Below are positions 62,816 through 64,000 of a stretch of 64,000 nucleotides of DNA, piece after piece. Source of the DNA: Pseudomonas versuta (GTDB lineage Bacteria; Pseudomonadota; Gammaproteobacteria; Pseudomonadales; Pseudomonadaceae). Below the pieces are notes generated by a model, which made no database searches, was not told the origin of the DNA, and saw nothing but the letters and a program-made list of their open reading frames with translations. A program made the translations under genes and the position numbers. The stretch lies in contig NZ_CP012676.1 in assembly GCF_001294575.1 (NCBI RefSeq), positions 2,542,001 through 2,606,000 on the forward strand, written 5' to 3'. Positions within the stretch are counted from its first letter, which is position 1, and every line of letters starts with the position of its first letter.

Positions 62816-63745
62816 TCAGTCTTCGAGCGCGCGTACCCGCTCCTGGCGTTGCTGCTCTTGCGGCTGGGCCGAGGCCTGCAAGGTGAAATCGAATTCGATT
62901 TCGGCAAACCTGCCGCTGACGCCATGCTCTGCGGCGCGCTGCTGGTCATCGCTGAAACTGATTTTGGCGATCAGCTCGTCACGGGTGGCGTAGGCAAAAT
63001 CGTCATGCAGGTACTGATCACCGTCGAGGTTGATCTGAGTGGTGAGGTGGCGATGATCCGGCGCAGAAATAAAGAAGTGGATATGCGCAGGACGCTGGCC
63101 ATGACGGCCCAGTTGATCGAGCAGGTGCTGGGTCGGACCGTCTGGCGGGCAGCCATAGCCTGACGGCACGATGCTGCGAAAACGGTAACGGCCTTGGGCA
63201 TCGGTGACGATTCGCCGACGCAGGTTGAACTCGGACTGACTGGCATCGAAATAGGAATAGGTGCCGCCCGTGTTAGCGTGCCACACATCCACCACGGCAC
63301 CGGCCAGCGGCTCGCCGGCGGTGTTTTTGACCTGGCCCTGCATGAACAGCTGAACGCCCGGGTCGAGGCCGTCATCCAGTCGTGCTTCGAAGTTGGACAG
63401 TGGCGCACCCGCCACGTACAGCGGGCCTTCGATGGTGCGCGGGGTGCCGCCGGATTTGCCGGCCTGCTCGTCTTCGGCGTCCATCAACAGGTCCAGGTAA
63501 TGCTCCAGCCCGAGGCCTGCCACCAGCAACCCGGCCTCTTGACGCGAGCCCAGGACGTTCAGGTAGTTCACGGCTTTCCAGAACTCTTGCGGAGTCACGG
63601 CGAGGTCTTCGATGATGGTGACCGAATCCCGCAGGATGCGGCTGACCAGGGCTTTGGTCCGCGGATCGCCTGCATCGTTGTGCAGACCGCTGGCCTCATC
63701 GAGAAATTTTTGCGCGCTGGCAGTATGGGAAATCTTGGCGTTCAT
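62816..63745 (-). CDS. catA: Catechol 1,2-dioxygenase
   Basis: A 309-residue intradiol dioxygenase starting MNAKISHTASAQKF. The Fe(III) ligands are visible: Tyr163 in NTGGTYSYFD, Tyr197 in IVPSGYGCPPDGPTQ, and His221/His223 in QRPAHIHFF. The N-terminal helical linker domain that forms the dimer (FLDEASGLHNDAGDPRTKAL) is present. It opens catechol to cis,cis-muconate, the first step of the beta-ketoadipate ortho branch. It follows catC on the minus strand, as in catBCA. Catechol is the end product of the iac pathway, so it completes auxin breakdown. Confidence 0.97.
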   Translation of the reverse strand: MNAKISHTASAQKFLDEASGLHNDAGDPRTKALVSRILRDSVTIIEDLAVTPQEFWKAVNYLNVLGSRQEAGLLVAGLGLEHYLDLLMDAEDEQAGKSGGTPRTIEGPLYVAGAPLSNFEARLDDGLDPGVQLFMQGQVKNTAGEPLAGAVVDVWHANTGGTYSYFDASQSEFNLRRRIVTDAQGRYRFRSIVPSGYGCPPDGPTQHLLDQLGRHGQRPAHIHFFISAPDHRHLTTQINLDGDQYLHDDFAYATRDELIAKISFSDDQQRAAEHGVSGRFAEIEFDFTLQASAQPQEQQRQERVRALED

Positions 63746-63796
63746 GGTGTTTCCTCATCTTGTAATTATTGGTGTAACCAACTGAGCAGGCAGGAC

Positions 63797-64000
63797 TCAG
63801 CTGTCGTCCTCACGAATGGACGAAGGATGGCGACACATTGCGTTGACCTCAATCGCCATATACGGATACAGCGGTAGCTGCATAAGGAGGTCGTGTAACT
63901 CCTGGACGCTGTCGACATCGAACACGCTGTAGTTGGCATAGAGCCCGGCGATGCGCCACAGGTGACGCCACTTGCCCTGCTCCTGCAGGCGCTGCGCCAG
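63797..64000 (-). CDS. catC: Muconolactone delta-isomerase, C-terminal part
   Basis: The last 67 codons lie in the window; the start is beyond 64000. The readable end LWRIAGLYANYSVFDVDSVQ, then ELHDLLMQLPLYPYMAIEV and HPSSIREDDS, is the unmistakable CatC C-terminus. CatC turns muconolactone into 3-oxoadipate enol-lactone as a small decamer-forming ferredoxin-like protein. It stands 51 bp upstream of catA in the same direction, so catB is expected just outside the window. Confidence 0.95.
   Translation of the reverse strand: MAQRLQEQGKWRHLWRIAGLYANYSVFDVDSVQELHDLLMQLPLYPYMAIEVNAMCRHPSSIREDDS

Noticed and set aside
1..64000. CRISPR arrays, tRNA genes, insertion sequences or prophage genes
   Set aside because: No regularly spaced repeats, cloverleaf sequence, transposase, integrase or phage structural motif was found on either strand.

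Overview
The window looks like an accessory catabolic region of a plant- or soil-associated Pseudomonas chromosome. Supporting signs are the high-GC coding style, REP-type palindromes with the core GTAGGAGCGAGCTTGCTCGCGA, an OprD-family porin, catA/catC, and a long series of small regulator + transporter + enzyme operons. No tRNA, rRNA, CRISPR array, integrase or insertion sequence was seen.

Left part (1-9.1 kb). A minus-strand operon encodes a TIM-barrel isomerase/epimerase, an isopenicillin-N-synthase-like Fe(II) oxygenase, a periplasmic amino-acid-type binding protein and a fused permease-ATPase cut by the window edge. Next come a lone imidazolonepropionase-type amidohydrolase, an MFS transporter with an enolase-superfamily (MR/MLE) enzyme, and an NTF2-like protein.

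Nitrogen-compound block (9.1-25.5 kb). This holds a LivK/LivH/LivM-G-F ABC transporter whose last three subunits are one polypeptide, and a cytosine-deaminase-like amidohydrolase. It also holds a GntR regulator, a GGT-family Ntn hydrolase resembling oxamate amidohydrolase, and a LysR regulator. Last is a plus-strand operon of MFS, class II aldolase, D-2-hydroxyacid dehydrogenase, carbamoylase/allantoate-amidohydrolase-type M20, second MFS, RidA and RraA-like genes. TGCTAGCA-like sites about two helical turns apart lie before the ABC and GGT genes, with a weaker related pair before the LysR gene, suggesting one regulon.

Hydroaromatic-type block (25.5-32.5 kb). An IclR regulator with a perfect palindrome in front faces a shikimate-dehydrogenase-like gene, two FAD-dehydrogenase genes (both broken by frameshifts), a NIPSNAP protein and an aromatic-acid MFS transporter. 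An intact 889-residue autotransporter follows.

Deconjugation block (35.4-44.3 kb). A minus-strand operon encodes an M20D amidohydrolase (hippurate/IAA-amino-acid hydrolase type), an MHS transporter, a GH3 beta-glucosidase and a porin, with a divergent LysR gene and a further MHS transporter. The GH3 and porin genes carry frameshifts.

Indole-3-acetate block (44.4-64 kb). A complete iac gene set in the order iacH-A-B-I-C-D-E-F-G runs leftward from an AT-rich divergent promoter region. A second branched-chain-type ABC transporter and a MarR regulator (iacR-like) run rightward. catA and the end of catC follow, so the catechol made from auxin could enter the ortho-cleavage pathway next door. Downstream of iacG lie an OprD porin, a two-domain NIPSNAP protein, a penicillin-G-acylase-like enzyme and an MHS transporter. 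Together these neighbours suggest a region for taking up conjugated aromatics such as auxin derivatives, splitting them and burning the free acid; the conjugate part is inference.

About ten frameshifts, several in short homopolymer runs, are confined to 27.5-37.0 kb. They mean either local pseudogene formation or local sequence error.
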